Notes under the pieces: model-generated | The model's database searches: none | Told to the model about the DNA's origin: nothing | What the model saw: the letters and a program-made list of their open reading frames with translations, nothing else | Translations under genes and position numbers: made by a program | Shown here: positions 44,009 to 52,560 of the stretch, in pieces | Layout of the letters: each line of letters starts with the position of its first letter | Numbering within the stretch: the stretch's first letter is position 1 | Source of the DNA: Candidatus Roizmanbacteria bacterium | Lineage (GTDB): Bacteria > Patescibacteriota > Microgenomatia > UBA1406 > GWC2-37-13 | Length of the DNA stretch: 64,000 nt | Direction of reading: 5' to 3' | Assembly: GCA_016214055.1 (NCBI GenBank) | Contig: JACRPE010000021.1 | Coordinates: forward strand, 62,001 to 126,000

Positions 44009-44461
44009 TCACTTTGCCTGTTTTACCGCCTCATTTTCCTCAACCGACAACTCATGCTGTTCTCCTTTTCCTGCCTTCACCGGTTTTGCATATACCCGAA
44101 TACCATCGTGAATATAGATAAAATTCACCACAACCCCGTTTCCTAATTCATTGAGAAGTGCCAGCACAAAGCTTTGCTCTCCTTCCGATTTACCAAAAGC
44201 GTTAAACCTAACAAGCCCCATCTTTTGGTAACTGCCCTTCAGATGTGATTGTACCTCATCAAGTTCTTTTTTCAAGTCTTGCTGATTATGTTCAACTGCC
44301 TCTGCCTGTCGGATTACTTCGTCCAAAATATCGTCAATACTTCTCCTTCTGGTCCGTGATGTTAATTGTACATAGTGATTTCTGATTTTGTAAACTACAA
44401 AGGACAGAACCACCAGCCAACCGAAAAAAAAAGCCATCGCAAGATTGGTAATCATGTACAA
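44009..44461 (-). CDS. DUF4446 membrane-anchored protein
   Basis: The protein has 150 residues: one N-terminal helix (AMAFFFGWLVVLSFVVY), a short coiled coil (about 45-75), and then YQKMGLVRFNAFGKSEGEQSFVLALLNELGNGVVV and YAKPVKAGKGEQHELSVEENEAV. Those blocks define DUF4446. The function is not known. A minus-strand TACAAT lies 9 nt before the start. Confidence 0.82.
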   Translation of the reverse strand: MYMITNLAMAFFFGWLVVLSFVVYKIRNHYVQLTSRTRRRSIDDILDEVIRQAEAVEHNQQDLKKELDEVQSHLKGSYQKMGLVRFNAFGKSEGEQSFVLALLNELGNGVVVNFIYIHDGIRVYAKPVKAGKGEQHELSVEENEAVKQAK

Positions 44462-44520
44462 ATGATTGTAACCTCTTTACAAATGGGTGTCAATATGGTT
44501 ACAATATCCGAAGTATACCT

Positions 44521-44778
44521 ATGCCCAAAAAATCTAAGAAACAAAAAATGAGAGCCTTTGCACATTTTCAAGCAAAGATGCAAGGCGTACCTGCCGTGAC
44601 AAAAACAGAAGAAAAAGTCATTGAACATCCCCTCAGCCAGGAAGAAGTCGTGACCGCACATTTTTTTAAGATTGATTTGAGGAAAAGTCTCCTTCTTATC
44701 TCAGGCATAATTGCGCTTGAAATAATTTTTTATTTTGCTAGTATGAGTACAGTTTGGTTCAAGCTATTTAACTATTAG
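44521..44778 (+). CDS. Small single-pass membrane protein, unknown
   Basis: The product has 85 residues. The N-terminal 50 are basic then acidic (MPKKSKKQKMRAFAHFQAKMQ). One hydrophobic helix near the C-terminus (SLLLISGIIALEIIFYFA) anchors it. The length and basic start are reminiscent of small ribosomal proteins, but the motifs of L32 are absent. It precedes the DUF5679 gene on the same strand. I cannot assign a function. Confidence 0.6.
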   Translation: MPKKSKKQKMRAFAHFQAKMQGVPAVTKTEEKVIEHPLSQEEVVTAHFFKIDLRKSLLLISGIIALEIIFYFASMSTVWFKLFNY

Positions 44779-44805
44779 ATAGCATGGAGGGAGGTGAAAA
44801 AACGT

Positions 44806-44949
44806 ATGACATCGATGTACTGTGTAAAATGTAGAGCAAAAAGAGAAGTTTCCAATGCAGAAAAAGTTACCATGAAAAACGGTAAACCCGCTCAGAAAGC
44901 GAAATGCCCAGTTTGTGGAACAGGTATGTATAAAATAGGAGCGGCATAA
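44806..44949 (+). CDS. DUF5679 zinc-ribbon protein (47 residues)
   Basis: This ORF is below the track's length cut. ATG 44806 opens MTSMYCVKCRAKREVSN, and the C-terminal half has AKCPVCGTGMYKIG. The two CXXC pairs form a zinc ribbon. This is the usual form of DUF5679, a small protein I recall as common in CPR and Chloroflexi genomes. A strong Shine-Dalgarno GGAGGGAGGTG lies about 10 nt upstream, in contrast to many leaderless genes in this window. A terminator follows. The function is unknown. Confidence 0.82.
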   Translation: MTSMYCVKCRAKREVSNAEKVTMKNGKPAQKAKCPVCGTGMYKIGAA

Positions 44950-44961
44950 TTTTTCATAAAT

Positions 44962-44992
44962 AAAAAAACCCTCCATCTCGGGGGGTTTTTTT
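44962..44992 (+). terminator. Rho-independent terminator after DUF5679, bidirectional
   Basis: A7, CCCTCC-ATCTC-GGGGGG and T7 form a hairpin with T-runs on both strands. It can end the plus-strand DUF5679 transcript and the minus-strand thpR transcript. Confidence 0.8.
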
Positions 44993-44997
44993 ATGGA

Positions 44998-45531
44998 TTA
45001 AATACTCTGCAGGGGAATTGTTTCAATTTTATGAAAGCTATTCTTCTTTATCGTCTGTACACTGTCAAACAATATTAATTCCGAAACTTTAAATTCAAAA
45101 TCTATATTTGTTCTTTCCAATTTTTTTTGTAAAAGAAAATATTGTTGTTTGGATGAAGTGCTTGACCGGGACACCGTGATATGGGGGATGAATTTCTTCC
45201 GTTCCAATAAAAATGCATCCTGTATTTTTTCCGCAATCGCCTCAAGAACTTTTTCCCGACGGAAATGCACGTAGATCATGATTTGATTTGTCATAAACAA
45301 ATCCAGGTGGGAGGCGTATAAATAAAAAGATTCCTGGTCGTATAATGCGTCCTTTGTTTTTTGTATGATAGCTTCCTTTTTATGATGAGGTGCAAAAAAA
45401 TGGATGGGAATATGGTATTGATCTTTATCCACCCAACTGTATGCGGGGTATACTTTTTGAAGATCCTCAAGCTGTTGTGATAACTGCAGTTTAACCTTTT
45501 TGGGTAAATCAATTGCCAAATTAAGTGCCAT
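44998..45531 (-). CDS. 2'-5' RNA ligase / cyclic phosphodiesterase-like protein (2H family)
   Basis: The protein has 177 residues. The 2H fold needs two HXTX motifs. The second is intact as IPHITVSRS (about residue 116). The first appears as QYHIPIHFF, where the Thr is replaced by Pro. Activity may therefore be altered. Family members open 2',3'-cyclic phosphates on RNA or nucleotides. It overlaps the next gene upstream by 11 bp and ends at the bidirectional terminator. Confidence 0.7.
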   Translation of the reverse strand: MALNLAIDLPKKVKLQLSQQLEDLQKVYPAYSWVDKDQYHIPIHFFAPHHKKEAIIQKTKDALYDQESFYLYASHLDLFMTNQIMIYVHFRREKVLEAIAEKIQDAFLLERKKFIPHITVSRSSTSSKQQYFLLQKKLERTNIDFEFKVSELILFDSVQTIKKNSFHKIETIPLQSI

Positions 45532-45988
45532 ATTGTTGTATATACGAACTTGAATAACCTTTCATAAAATCTATTTGCACAATCTCTGCGCCAACTTTTT
45601 TTGCTTGGACACTCTTCTCTGCTAAGTGCGGATCCCCCTTGGTCAAGGCAATGACCTGTGGATGAACCACCTGAACCATGTCATAATAATCCTTTTCCGT
45701 AAACAATGGCAGTAAAATAATCACATCGACCAAATCTAAATGTGCCAGTATTTCCGCCCTCTGCTCTTGTGTATGAATTGGCTTTTTATTTTTAATTTTT
45801 CTGATAAATTCGTCCGGTTCAAGGGCAACAGCGAGCACCTCGCCGCATTCTTTTGCCTGTGACAGGAATCGAAGATGTCCGTAATGTAAAATGTCAAAAC
45901 AACCTCCTATCAGAACCGTTTTTTTACCTTCAATTAATTTTTTTATCGCAACACTATTTTCATACCGTACTATTTTATTGCTTATCAT
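45521..45988 (-). CDS. Cytidylyl/adenylyltransferase-like protein (HXGH family)
   Basis: The protein has 155 residues. GGCFDILHYGHLRFLSQAKECG is the nucleotide-binding signature with HYGH in the HXGH position. TQEQRAEILAHLDLVDVIILL matches RfaE C-domain and TagD-type enzymes. The final ISSTS-type signature is replaced by GYSSSYI. It probably activates a sugar phosphate or glycerol phosphate as a CDP or ADP derivative for surface glycans, but the substrate is not certain. Confidence 0.75.
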   Translation of the reverse strand: MISNKIVRYENSVAIKKLIEGKKTVLIGGCFDILHYGHLRFLSQAKECGEVLAVALEPDEFIRKIKNKKPIHTQEQRAEILAHLDLVDVIILLPLFTEKDYYDMVQVVHPQVIALTKGDPHLAEKSVQAKKVGAEIVQIDFMKGYSSSYIQQYGT

Positions 45989-46045
45989 AGTTCATTGTGG
46001 ATTGCCCTATTGTAGTATTATAGTATATCATCTCGATATACACTT

Positions 46046-48355
46046 ATGACAGACAATTCCAGCATACTTCATGGGCGGCAAAAGATACTCATTGTGGAGG
46101 AGAGCCAAAGCCAATTTGGATTAAAATTGAAACAGTACCTCAGAACGTTTGATAATGATATTTTTTTGTCTCCCCGAATACCCTTATCTATAGCGCAGTT
46201 TGATTACTGTTTTTTTATCAATGAGGAAGCATTTTTAAGAAAAGCAGGGTATTTTGAGCACTGGAAAAATGTCGTACTTGTCATAGAAAATAATCTGAAA
46301 AAGGCGGCCGATGCATCAAAACGTATTCATCTGAAAAAATTAAAAGGTGTTAAGGTTGTAGCGATCCCCCATCTTCAATCTTGCAGTCACAGTCAGGTTG
46401 AGGAAACGGTATGGTTTGCGCTATCCAAGTCAGCAGAAGTTCTTTTTACCTTGCGCCCTGAAACAAATCAAACCACCCATACACGGCCCATGGTTAAGCA
46501 ACTTAAGGTTCACCCTCCCTTCCTCTACCGGCTCTACTTGTATATCGAAAAAACCATAAGTAAAAAAAATGTGACTCTCTTTGCAATTATCACGGTATTG
46601 ATTTATCACTTTATGTTTGTAATTCCTCTTCTGTACGGGGGTGCCGTTCTTTATCAGGCGGTAAAAAAAATTCAGGCAAAGGATTTTTCCTCCGCGGTCG
46701 TATTGATACATGAGAGTCAACCCCCTGTTGCGATCGCAAAACAACTGTATTCATTGGCCCGTCCGACATTCCTCCTCTTTTCATTAGCTCAGACCACCGA
46801 CGATCTCTTTGCCGCGCATGAAAAAACAGTATTAATAATGAACATATCAGTCGATATACAAAATAATGCTCACCAGGCATTTACTCTCCTTTTAAAAAAA
46901 AATAAATCAGATAAGGAAAAGCTAAAAACTTCTTCACTTATTAAGTCAATAAAAGATTCATTGTCAGCCCTTGAAGAGAATCTTATCTTTCTCAATCAAA
47001 AAATTCCTTCCCGCATCCTTTTTTTCAGTAAATATAAGGGGCAGATGGCGGATGCAATCAATATGGTTGCAAAAGCAAAAAAGCTTTCCTTTTATTTGCC
47101 GACTATTCTCGCGCAGGGCGGTGAAAAAAAATACCTCCTTCTTTTTGCCAACAATATGGAGCTCCGACCCGGAGGGGGATTCATCGGATCATACGGCATT
47201 TTAACCATGAAGGATCTCACGTTTGAAGGGATACAGGTGTATGACGTATATGATGCGGACGGCCAACTCACTGCTCACGTGAAGCCTCCGGACCCCATCC
47301 GCGACTATCTTTCACAACCGCATTGGTTCCTGCGGGACTCGGCATTTTCTCCCGATTTTTATGAAAACTATTTTCAGGCTAAATTTTTTCTTGATAAAGA
47401 GAGGCAGCTGTCCGACTTTTCCGGAGGGATTCTCATAACAACCACCGCCATCAAGAATATTTTATACGCATTCGGCAATCTCTACCTGCCTGATTTTAAT
47501 GAAAAAGTGAATGCCGATAATTTTTACCTGAAGACGCAGCTCTATGCGGAAAAAGGTTTTTTCCCCGGCTCCACCCAAAAAAAGAGTTTTCTTTCTGCCC
47601 TTACCCGGCAGATATTGACCAGCCTTGACTCTATACCCGAGTTGGAGCTTATCAAGCAGGTGTATAAATCTGCTGAGGAAAAACAGCTGGTTTTTTATAT
47701 TGAGAATGAGGACCTGCAAAAAGTCATCGATTCCTATTACTGGGCAGGCCGCATCATTGAACCCCACTGCCCGCCGAACATTGACAACTGCTATACCGAT
47801 TTTCTTTTTCCCTACGACGCCAACCTTGGAGTCAATAAAGCAAACTTTTTTATGAACCGCGCCATGGAGGTAAAAATTAATATTGATTCCGAAGGTATTG
47901 TACACAGCTATTTGAATATCAAATTCAAAAATGAATCGATCCAGGACATTTTTCCGGGAGGCTCATATCAGAATTATTTCCAGATTCTTATCCCCCGGGA
48001 CAGCCTGGTGAAAAGAATCATGATCGATGACCGCCAGCTTGATCAATATGATCAGGATATGGGCCAATTTAAAAAGATTGGATTCTTCTTCGATGTGCCT
48101 ATTCAATCAAAAAAGGAGGTCAGCATTGAATATCAATCCATCAAAAAGTTCCTACCCGGCAAATCCATTTATCAATTTCTTCTTCAGAAACAAATTGGCT
48201 CAATAAACAATGATGTAAATCTTGAAATTACTCTCCCCCCTAATATGTTTTTAGTTAATCAAAACTTTTCTGCTCTTGTTAAAAATAACCAGATCCTCTA
48301 TAATACTGAGTTATCAGCAGATAAAATTTTTTTTATTGAACTGCTAAAAGATTAA
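46046..48355 (+). CDS. DUF4012 membrane-anchored extracellular protein
   Basis: The protein has 769 residues. A cytoplasmic N-terminal part of about 165 residues resembles a receiver-like or Rossmann region without clear catalytic residues. One membrane helix follows (LFAIITVLIYHFMFVIPLLY). Outside lies DUF4012, seen as LLLFANNMELRPGGGFIGSYGILT and WFLRDSAFSPDFYENY. The last 150 residues form a beta-rich domain. DUF4012 is common in CPR and some Actinobacteria and is suspected to act in surface assembly by analogy with LytR-CpsA-Psr neighbours. No enzyme function is shown. Confidence 0.82.
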   Translation: MTDNSSILHGRQKILIVEESQSQFGLKLKQYLRTFDNDIFLSPRIPLSIAQFDYCFFINEEAFLRKAGYFEHWKNVVLVIENNLKKAADASKRIHLKKLKGVKVVAIPHLQSCSHSQVEETVWFALSKSAEVLFTLRPETNQTTHTRPMVKQLKVHPPFLYRLYLYIEKTISKKNVTLFAIITVLIYHFMFVIPLLYGGAVLYQAVKKIQAKDFSSAVVLIHESQPPVAIAKQLYSLARPTFLLFSLAQTTDDLFAAHEKTVLIMNISVDIQNNAHQAFTLLLKKNKSDKEKLKTSSLIKSIKDSLSALEENLIFLNQKIPSRILFFSKYKGQMADAINMVAKAKKLSFYLPTILAQGGEKKYLLLFANNMELRPGGGFIGSYGILTMKDLTFEGIQVYDVYDADGQLTAHVKPPDPIRDYLSQPHWFLRDSAFSPDFYENYFQAKFFLDKERQLSDFSGGILITTTAIKNILYAFGNLYLPDFNEKVNADNFYLKTQLYAEKGFFPGSTQKKSFLSALTRQILTSLDSIPELELIKQVYKSAEEKQLVFYIENEDLQKVIDSYYWAGRIIEPHCPPNIDNCYTDFLFPYDANLGVNKANFFMNRAMEVKINIDSEGIVHSYLNIKFKNESIQDIFPGGSYQNYFQILIPRDSLVKRIMIDDRQLDQYDQDMGQFKKIGFFFDVPIQSKKEVSIEYQSIKKFLPGKSIYQFLLQKQIGSINNDVNLEITLPPNMFLVNQNFSALVKNNQILYNTELSADKIFFIELLKD

Positions 48356-48356
48356 T

Positions 48357-49109
48357 ATGAAAAAAAGTGCTCAAAACACCTCAAACCAAATCGGTCTTTC
48401 GGTTAGCAACAGAACTGTTTTAGGAAAACAGGTCAGGAAATTAAGAAAAGAAGGAACCCTTCCGGGTAACGTCTACGGCAACGACTTCAAATCAGTGGCG
48501 GTGAGCATGAAATACGCCGATTTTGCACACGTATATAAAATTGTGCATGAAACGGGAGTTGTGTATCTACAACTCGATAAGAATGAAATTCCCGTCATGG
48601 TGAAGCATATCCAAAGACATCCTCTTGATTCGAGTGTTCTTCATGTTGATTTCAGGAAGGTTGACCTTACTAAGAAAGTGGTCGCAGAGGTTCCTGTTAA
48701 GGTTGTTGGGGTATCTGAGGCAGTTGCTCAAAAAGGCGGAGTACTTCTCTATCAATCAGCTCATCTTTCAGTCGAAGCCCTTCCTCAAGATGTTCCCAAC
48801 GCAATCGAGGTGGATATTTCAGTCATGAAAGAGCTAGGTCAGGATATCAAGGTGTCAGACTTACCCAAGAATGAAAAATATTCAGTTACTACAGACGCAA
48901 ACAAAGTAATTGTGTCCGTCACCGCTCATAAAGAAGAGAGCGTCATCGCCGAAACAACTGCCACAGCCGCTCCTGAAGTCATAACTGCAAAGGTTGACGT
49001 AGAAGGCGCAACTGAGGTTGCCGAAGGAAAAGAGGGAAAGAAAGAAAAAGGAGCTCCAGCGGCCGCACCGGGTGCTGAAAAAGAAAAAAAAGAACAAGTT
49101 AAAAAATAA
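48357..49109 (+). CDS. rplY: Ribosomal protein L25, long CTC form
   Basis: L25 binds 5S rRNA. The protein has 250 residues. The L25 domain is seen in VLGKQVRKLRKEGTLPGNVYG and HIQRHPLDSSVLHVDFRKV. The TL5/CTC C-terminal domain has KGGVLLYQSAHLSVEALPQDVP. The end is a charged, Ala-rich, disordered tail. It starts one base after the DUF4012 stop and ends one base before nusA, both in the form TAA-T-ATG. Confidence 0.95.
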   Translation: MKKSAQNTSNQIGLSVSNRTVLGKQVRKLRKEGTLPGNVYGNDFKSVAVSMKYADFAHVYKIVHETGVVYLQLDKNEIPVMVKHIQRHPLDSSVLHVDFRKVDLTKKVVAEVPVKVVGVSEAVAQKGGVLLYQSAHLSVEALPQDVPNAIEVDISVMKELGQDIKVSDLPKNEKYSVTTDANKVIVSVTAHKEESVIAETTATAAPEVITAKVDVEGATEVAEGKEGKKEKGAPAAAPGAEKEKKEQVKK

Positions 49110-49110
49110 T

Positions 49111-50115
49111 ATGACTATAATTAAAACAGAGTTTGCCCTTGCACTCAATCAGGTAGCCGGAGAACGCGGTATCTCCCCTGATGAAGTCATTGAATCCATT
49201 GAGTTGGCGCTCGTTGCCGCATATAAAAAAGAGTATCAGGGTAAAGAAGAGGAAGTGTTGACCGCCAAACTCAATCGTGAGACGGGTGAATCCAAGATTT
49301 TCAAGGAAAGCAAAGATATTACTCCTCCCGGATTTGGCCGCATAGCTGCTCAAACCGCAAAACAAGTCATCTTACAGAAAATCCGCGAAGCAGAAAAACG
49401 CACAGTTATCTCTCACTATAAGGGACAAGTTGGCACCGCCATACGTGGCCGGATTATCCGGTTTGACGGTTACAATGCCCACATGGACATCGGTAAAGCT
49501 GAGGCTGTCTTGCCTCATGAGGAGCAAATTAGAGGTGAAAATTACTCAGTGAATAATTCATTTACTGTTTATCTCAAGGAAATCGCTGATGATAAATTCG
49601 GTAATCCCCGCATTATCGTCTCGCGCAACGATGCCCGCCTGATTGAGGAACTCTTTAAAAAAGAAGTGCCTGAAATCGGCAATAAAACAGTTGAAATCAA
49701 AAAAACAGTTCGGGAGCCGGGAGAACGTGCAAAGATCGCAGTCGCCAGCACTCACGGATCGGTTGATCCGGTCGGAGCATGTGTCGGACAAAAAGGCATA
49801 CGGGTACAAACGGTGACCGATGAGTTTGAGAGAAAGGAAAAGATTGACATCATCCAATGGAACAAAGACGATAAGCTTTTTATTATCGCCGCTTTATCCC
49901 CTGCTAAGGTAATCGATGTTGTAGTCGATCGGGAAGCTAAACGGGCAAAAATTACGGTGGATGAAGCTCAGGCTCCTCTAGCTATTGGAAAAGGCGGAGT
50001 GAATGTCAACCTTGCATCCCGACTAACCGGATATACTCTCGACATAGTCCAGACAAAGCCTGCATCCCCCCCTGAAGCTAAAACTGCAATCACTGAAGTA
50101 AAGCCGCAGGCATAA
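49111..50115 (+). CDS. nusA: Transcription elongation/termination factor NusA
   Basis: NusA has 334 residues with start ATG 49111. The ORF track begins at a TTG inside rplY (49018) and is too long. The N-terminal RNAP-binding domain has ALALNQVAGERGISPDEVIESIELALVAAYKKEY. The S1 domain runs through GTAIRGRIIRFDGYNAHMDIG. KH1 shows DPVGACVGQKGIRVQTV, and KH2 shows APLAIGKGGVNVNLASRLTGY. There is no acidic C-terminal repeat. It leads into infB, as in many bacteria, but rimP and rbfA are not in the cluster. Confidence 0.96.
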   Translation: MTIIKTEFALALNQVAGERGISPDEVIESIELALVAAYKKEYQGKEEEVLTAKLNRETGESKIFKESKDITPPGFGRIAAQTAKQVILQKIREAEKRTVISHYKGQVGTAIRGRIIRFDGYNAHMDIGKAEAVLPHEEQIRGENYSVNNSFTVYLKEIADDKFGNPRIIVSRNDARLIEELFKKEVPEIGNKTVEIKKTVREPGERAKIAVASTHGSVDPVGACVGQKGIRVQTVTDEFERKEKIDIIQWNKDDKLFIIAALSPAKVIDVVVDREAKRAKITVDEAQAPLAIGKGGVNVNLASRLTGYTLDIVQTKPASPPEAKTAITEVKPQA

Positions 50116-50153
50116 CGATAATTACTCTGCGGAATTAATTTTTTTATTTTTTT

Positions 50154-51611
50154 ATGCAATCAAGGTCGCCCGTCGTAGCCATTTTAGGTCACGTTGATCA
50201 TGGGAAGACTACCCTTCTTGACTATATCCGTAAATCCCGCATTGCAAAGGGTGAGGAGGGTGGTATAACACAAAAAATAGGTGCTTATGAGGTGGAGACG
50301 GGCATCAAGGGTTATCCGATAAATAAAATCACATTTATCGATACTCCCGGACATGAGGCATTTTCCCTCCTCCGCGCGCGCGGTGCACATGTTGCAGATA
50401 TTGTCATACTTCTTATCGATGGACGGGATTCAGTCATGCCACAGTCAATTGAGTCCATCTCCCATATCAAAGCCGCAAAAGTTCCCTATATCGTAGTCAT
50501 CAATAAAATTGATCTTGAGGATGTTGATATAGAAAAAGTCAAGAATGATCTTTTGAAATATGAGGTTATGGTGGAAGGTAAGGGTGGCGACGTTCCGGTC
50601 GTTCCCTTGTCTGCCAAAACCGGAAAGGGAGTAAGTGACCTGCTTGAAACAATTCTCTTTATATCATCAGATAAGAAGCTCGAATATGACCCGCTTGCAA
50701 CCCCGCAAGCCTTTATCATAGAGACGAAAAAGGATAGACGCGGTGTTGTCATGAGTGCAATCATTAAAAATGGAGTACTTAAAATCGGCGACACCATATA
50801 TGCAGACCAGAAAAAAGCCCGTATCCGAGCTCTGATCAATGATATGGGTAAAAATATTCAATCTGTTACTCCATCAACTCCTTTTGAGCTTCTTGGATTT
50901 GAGGAGGCCCCTACTGTCGGGTCTGAGATATCGAGCCTGCTTGTAGCCCCCCCGGATGCAGTTTCTGAGGTGGTAATTCCCGGAGAAAAGGCGGTGTTTG
51001 ATATGGCCGCGATGATGGCCGTTCCCAAAGAGGAAAAAAAACTTGCCCTTGTCATAAAGTCCGACTCTCAAGGCTCCCTTGAGGCTATCCATGCCGCACT
51101 CGTAAAAAACGAGCACGTTGATATTCTGTTAAGCGCAGTCGGGGACATCCACAAATCCGACATTTTCCTGGCTAAAACAGCCAAGGCCATCGTGATCGGC
51201 TTTAATGTGAAGCCTGATCCTGAGACAAAAGACCTCGCCAGGCAGGAAAAAGTCATCATTAAGACTTACGGCATTATCTATGAACTTTTGGATGAATTAA
51301 ACGAGGTTGCAGACCTTCTTCAGGAGAAAGAAGAACAGGAAAAACACCTCAAAGGCGAGGCTAAAATCATTGCAACCTTTACTATAGAAGGAGAAAAGAT
51401 ATTCGGTGTGAAGCTAACCAAGGGTAAGATTACGGCTGGAGACGAGGTTCAGCTCTATAGAGGTGATAATCTTATAGGAAAAATGAGGCTTGTATCCCTC
51501 CAGGTACGTGCAAAGAAGGTTCAGGAGGTCAAAAAGGACCAGGAATCAGGCATGGTCTTCTCTCCACCACTTGACATACGGGTAGGTGATGTGGTAAAAT
51601 GTATCCTATAA
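50154..51611 (+). CDS. infB: Translation initiation factor IF-2, minimal form
   Basis: IF-2 brings initiator tRNA to the ribosome. The protein has only 485 residues. It starts directly with the GTPase domain: [38 protein letters not shown] and VINKIDL. Domains II, III (AMMAVPKEEKKLALVIKSDSQGS) and the C2 tRNA-binding domain follow. The long N-terminal region of other bacteria is absent. The next gene begins one base after the stop. Confidence 0.96.
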   Translation: MQSRSPVVAILGHVDHGKTTLLDYIRKSRIAKGEEGGITQKIGAYEVETGIKGYPINKITFIDTPGHEAFSLLRARGAHVADIVILLIDGRDSVMPQSIESISHIKAAKVPYIVVINKIDLEDVDIEKVKNDLLKYEVMVEGKGGDVPVVPLSAKTGKGVSDLLETILFISSDKKLEYDPLATPQAFIIETKKDRRGVVMSAIIKNGVLKIGDTIYADQKKARIRALINDMGKNIQSVTPSTPFELLGFEEAPTVGSEISSLLVAPPDAVSEVVIPGEKAVFDMAAMMAVPKEEKKLALVIKSDSQGSLEAIHAALVKNEHVDILLSAVGDIHKSDIFLAKTAKAIVIGFNVKPDPETKDLARQEKVIIKTYGIIYELLDELNEVADLLQEKEEQEKHLKGEAKIIATFTIEGEKIFGVKLTKGKITAGDEVQLYRGDNLIGKMRLVSLQVRAKKVQEVKKDQESGMVFSPPLDIRVGDVVKCIL

Positions 51612-51612
51612 T

Positions 51613-52560
51613 ATGTTTCCAAACAACAACTCTCAAACCACATCCCGCATCGTTGAAGTAATTGGAAAAGCTACAAGCGGTATTATTATTTTGCCACAAA
51701 ATCCTACCGTTGACGCAATTGCGGCAACTACCTCTCTCTATTTAGGCTTGTTGAAACTCGGTAAAACCGTAACTATCGTATGTACTTCACCCGTTCAGAG
51801 TGATCTCATGGGCGCCGATAAAATTCAGGCCAATCTTTCTGTAGGTGGGGACAATTTAGTTGTTTCATTCCCCTATTCTGATGGCTCTATAGACAAAATC
51901 GACTATAACATTCAAGGTCAATTCTTTAACTTGACCATTGCCCCCCGCGCCGGATTTCCCAAATTGAATCCCAACCAGGTTACCTATTCATATACGGGTG
52001 GTTCTTTTGACTTTATCGTAGCTGTTGATATGCCCAATCTGAATAGTGCCGGGCCTCTTTATGCCGATAATCAGACCATGTTCCAGGGAAAAAACATCAT
52101 CAATATTGACCGTCATCTGACCAATGGATTTTTCGGCACCATCAATTTCGTAAATAAGACAAGCTCTTCAACTTCAGAACTTGCGCTGAAAACATTGCAG
52201 GCTCTTCAAGTTGAATTGGACCGCGATATTGCGACTAATCTGTATGCGGGTATTTCAACTGCAACGAATAACTTTACGGCTTATTCAGTAAATGCAGAGA
52301 CTTTTGAAACAATTGCAACTCTTCTGAAGGCGGGAGCTATGAAGAAAAGCTTTAAGCCTGCAGTCGCTCCTCCCATCTCACCTGTTACTCAAGGCTCTTT
52401 TGGGATGTCTCAGGCGGGAACACAAAAAGCGTTTGAACAAAAAATGGGAGGAAGCATTGATACCGTTGAAGTAGCGGGATCCTCACAGACAAAAGAGGGA
52501 GTTCCTCCAGCCCAGGATTGGCTCAAACCTAAAATATTCAAAGGTGGCGGATTAGTCTAA
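51613..52560 (+). CDS. DHH/NrnA-like phosphoesterase with degenerate active site
   Basis: The protein has 315 residues and the NrnA-like order of elements, but with altered metal ligands. NPTVDAIAATTSLYLGL replaces DXDAIGS. DFIVAVDMPN keeps one Asp. NIDRHLTNGFFGTINFVN replaces the DHH motif with DRH. YAGISTATNNFT replaces the usual T-D-T. In many bacteria nrnA follows infB and rbfA, so position supports the homology. It is probably not a nanoRNase and may have a structural or RNA-binding role. The C-terminus carries a low-complexity Gly/Ser/Pro tail. It overlaps rmuC by 9 bp. Confidence 0.75.
   Translation: MFPNNNSQTTSRIVEVIGKATSGIIILPQNPTVDAIAATTSLYLGLLKLGKTVTIVCTSPVQSDLMGADKIQANLSVGGDNLVVSFPYSDGSIDKIDYNIQGQFFNLTIAPRAGFPKLNPNQVTYSYTGGSFDFIVAVDMPNLNSAGPLYADNQTMFQGKNIINIDRHLTNGFFGTINFVNKTSSSTSELALKTLQALQVELDRDIATNLYAGISTATNNFTAYSVNAETFETIATLLKAGAMKKSFKPAVAPPISPVTQGSFGMSQAGTQKAFEQKMGGSIDTVEVAGSSQTKEGVPPAQDWLKPKIFKGGGLV

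Noticed and set aside
44521-44778. Ribosomal protein L32
   Set aside because: The basic start is similar in flavour, but the L32 zinc and core motifs are absent and a membrane helix is present.
49018-49110. N-terminal 31 residues of the ORF-track version of nusA
   Set aside because: They start at a TTG in the rplY tail in another frame. NusA homology begins at ATG 49111.
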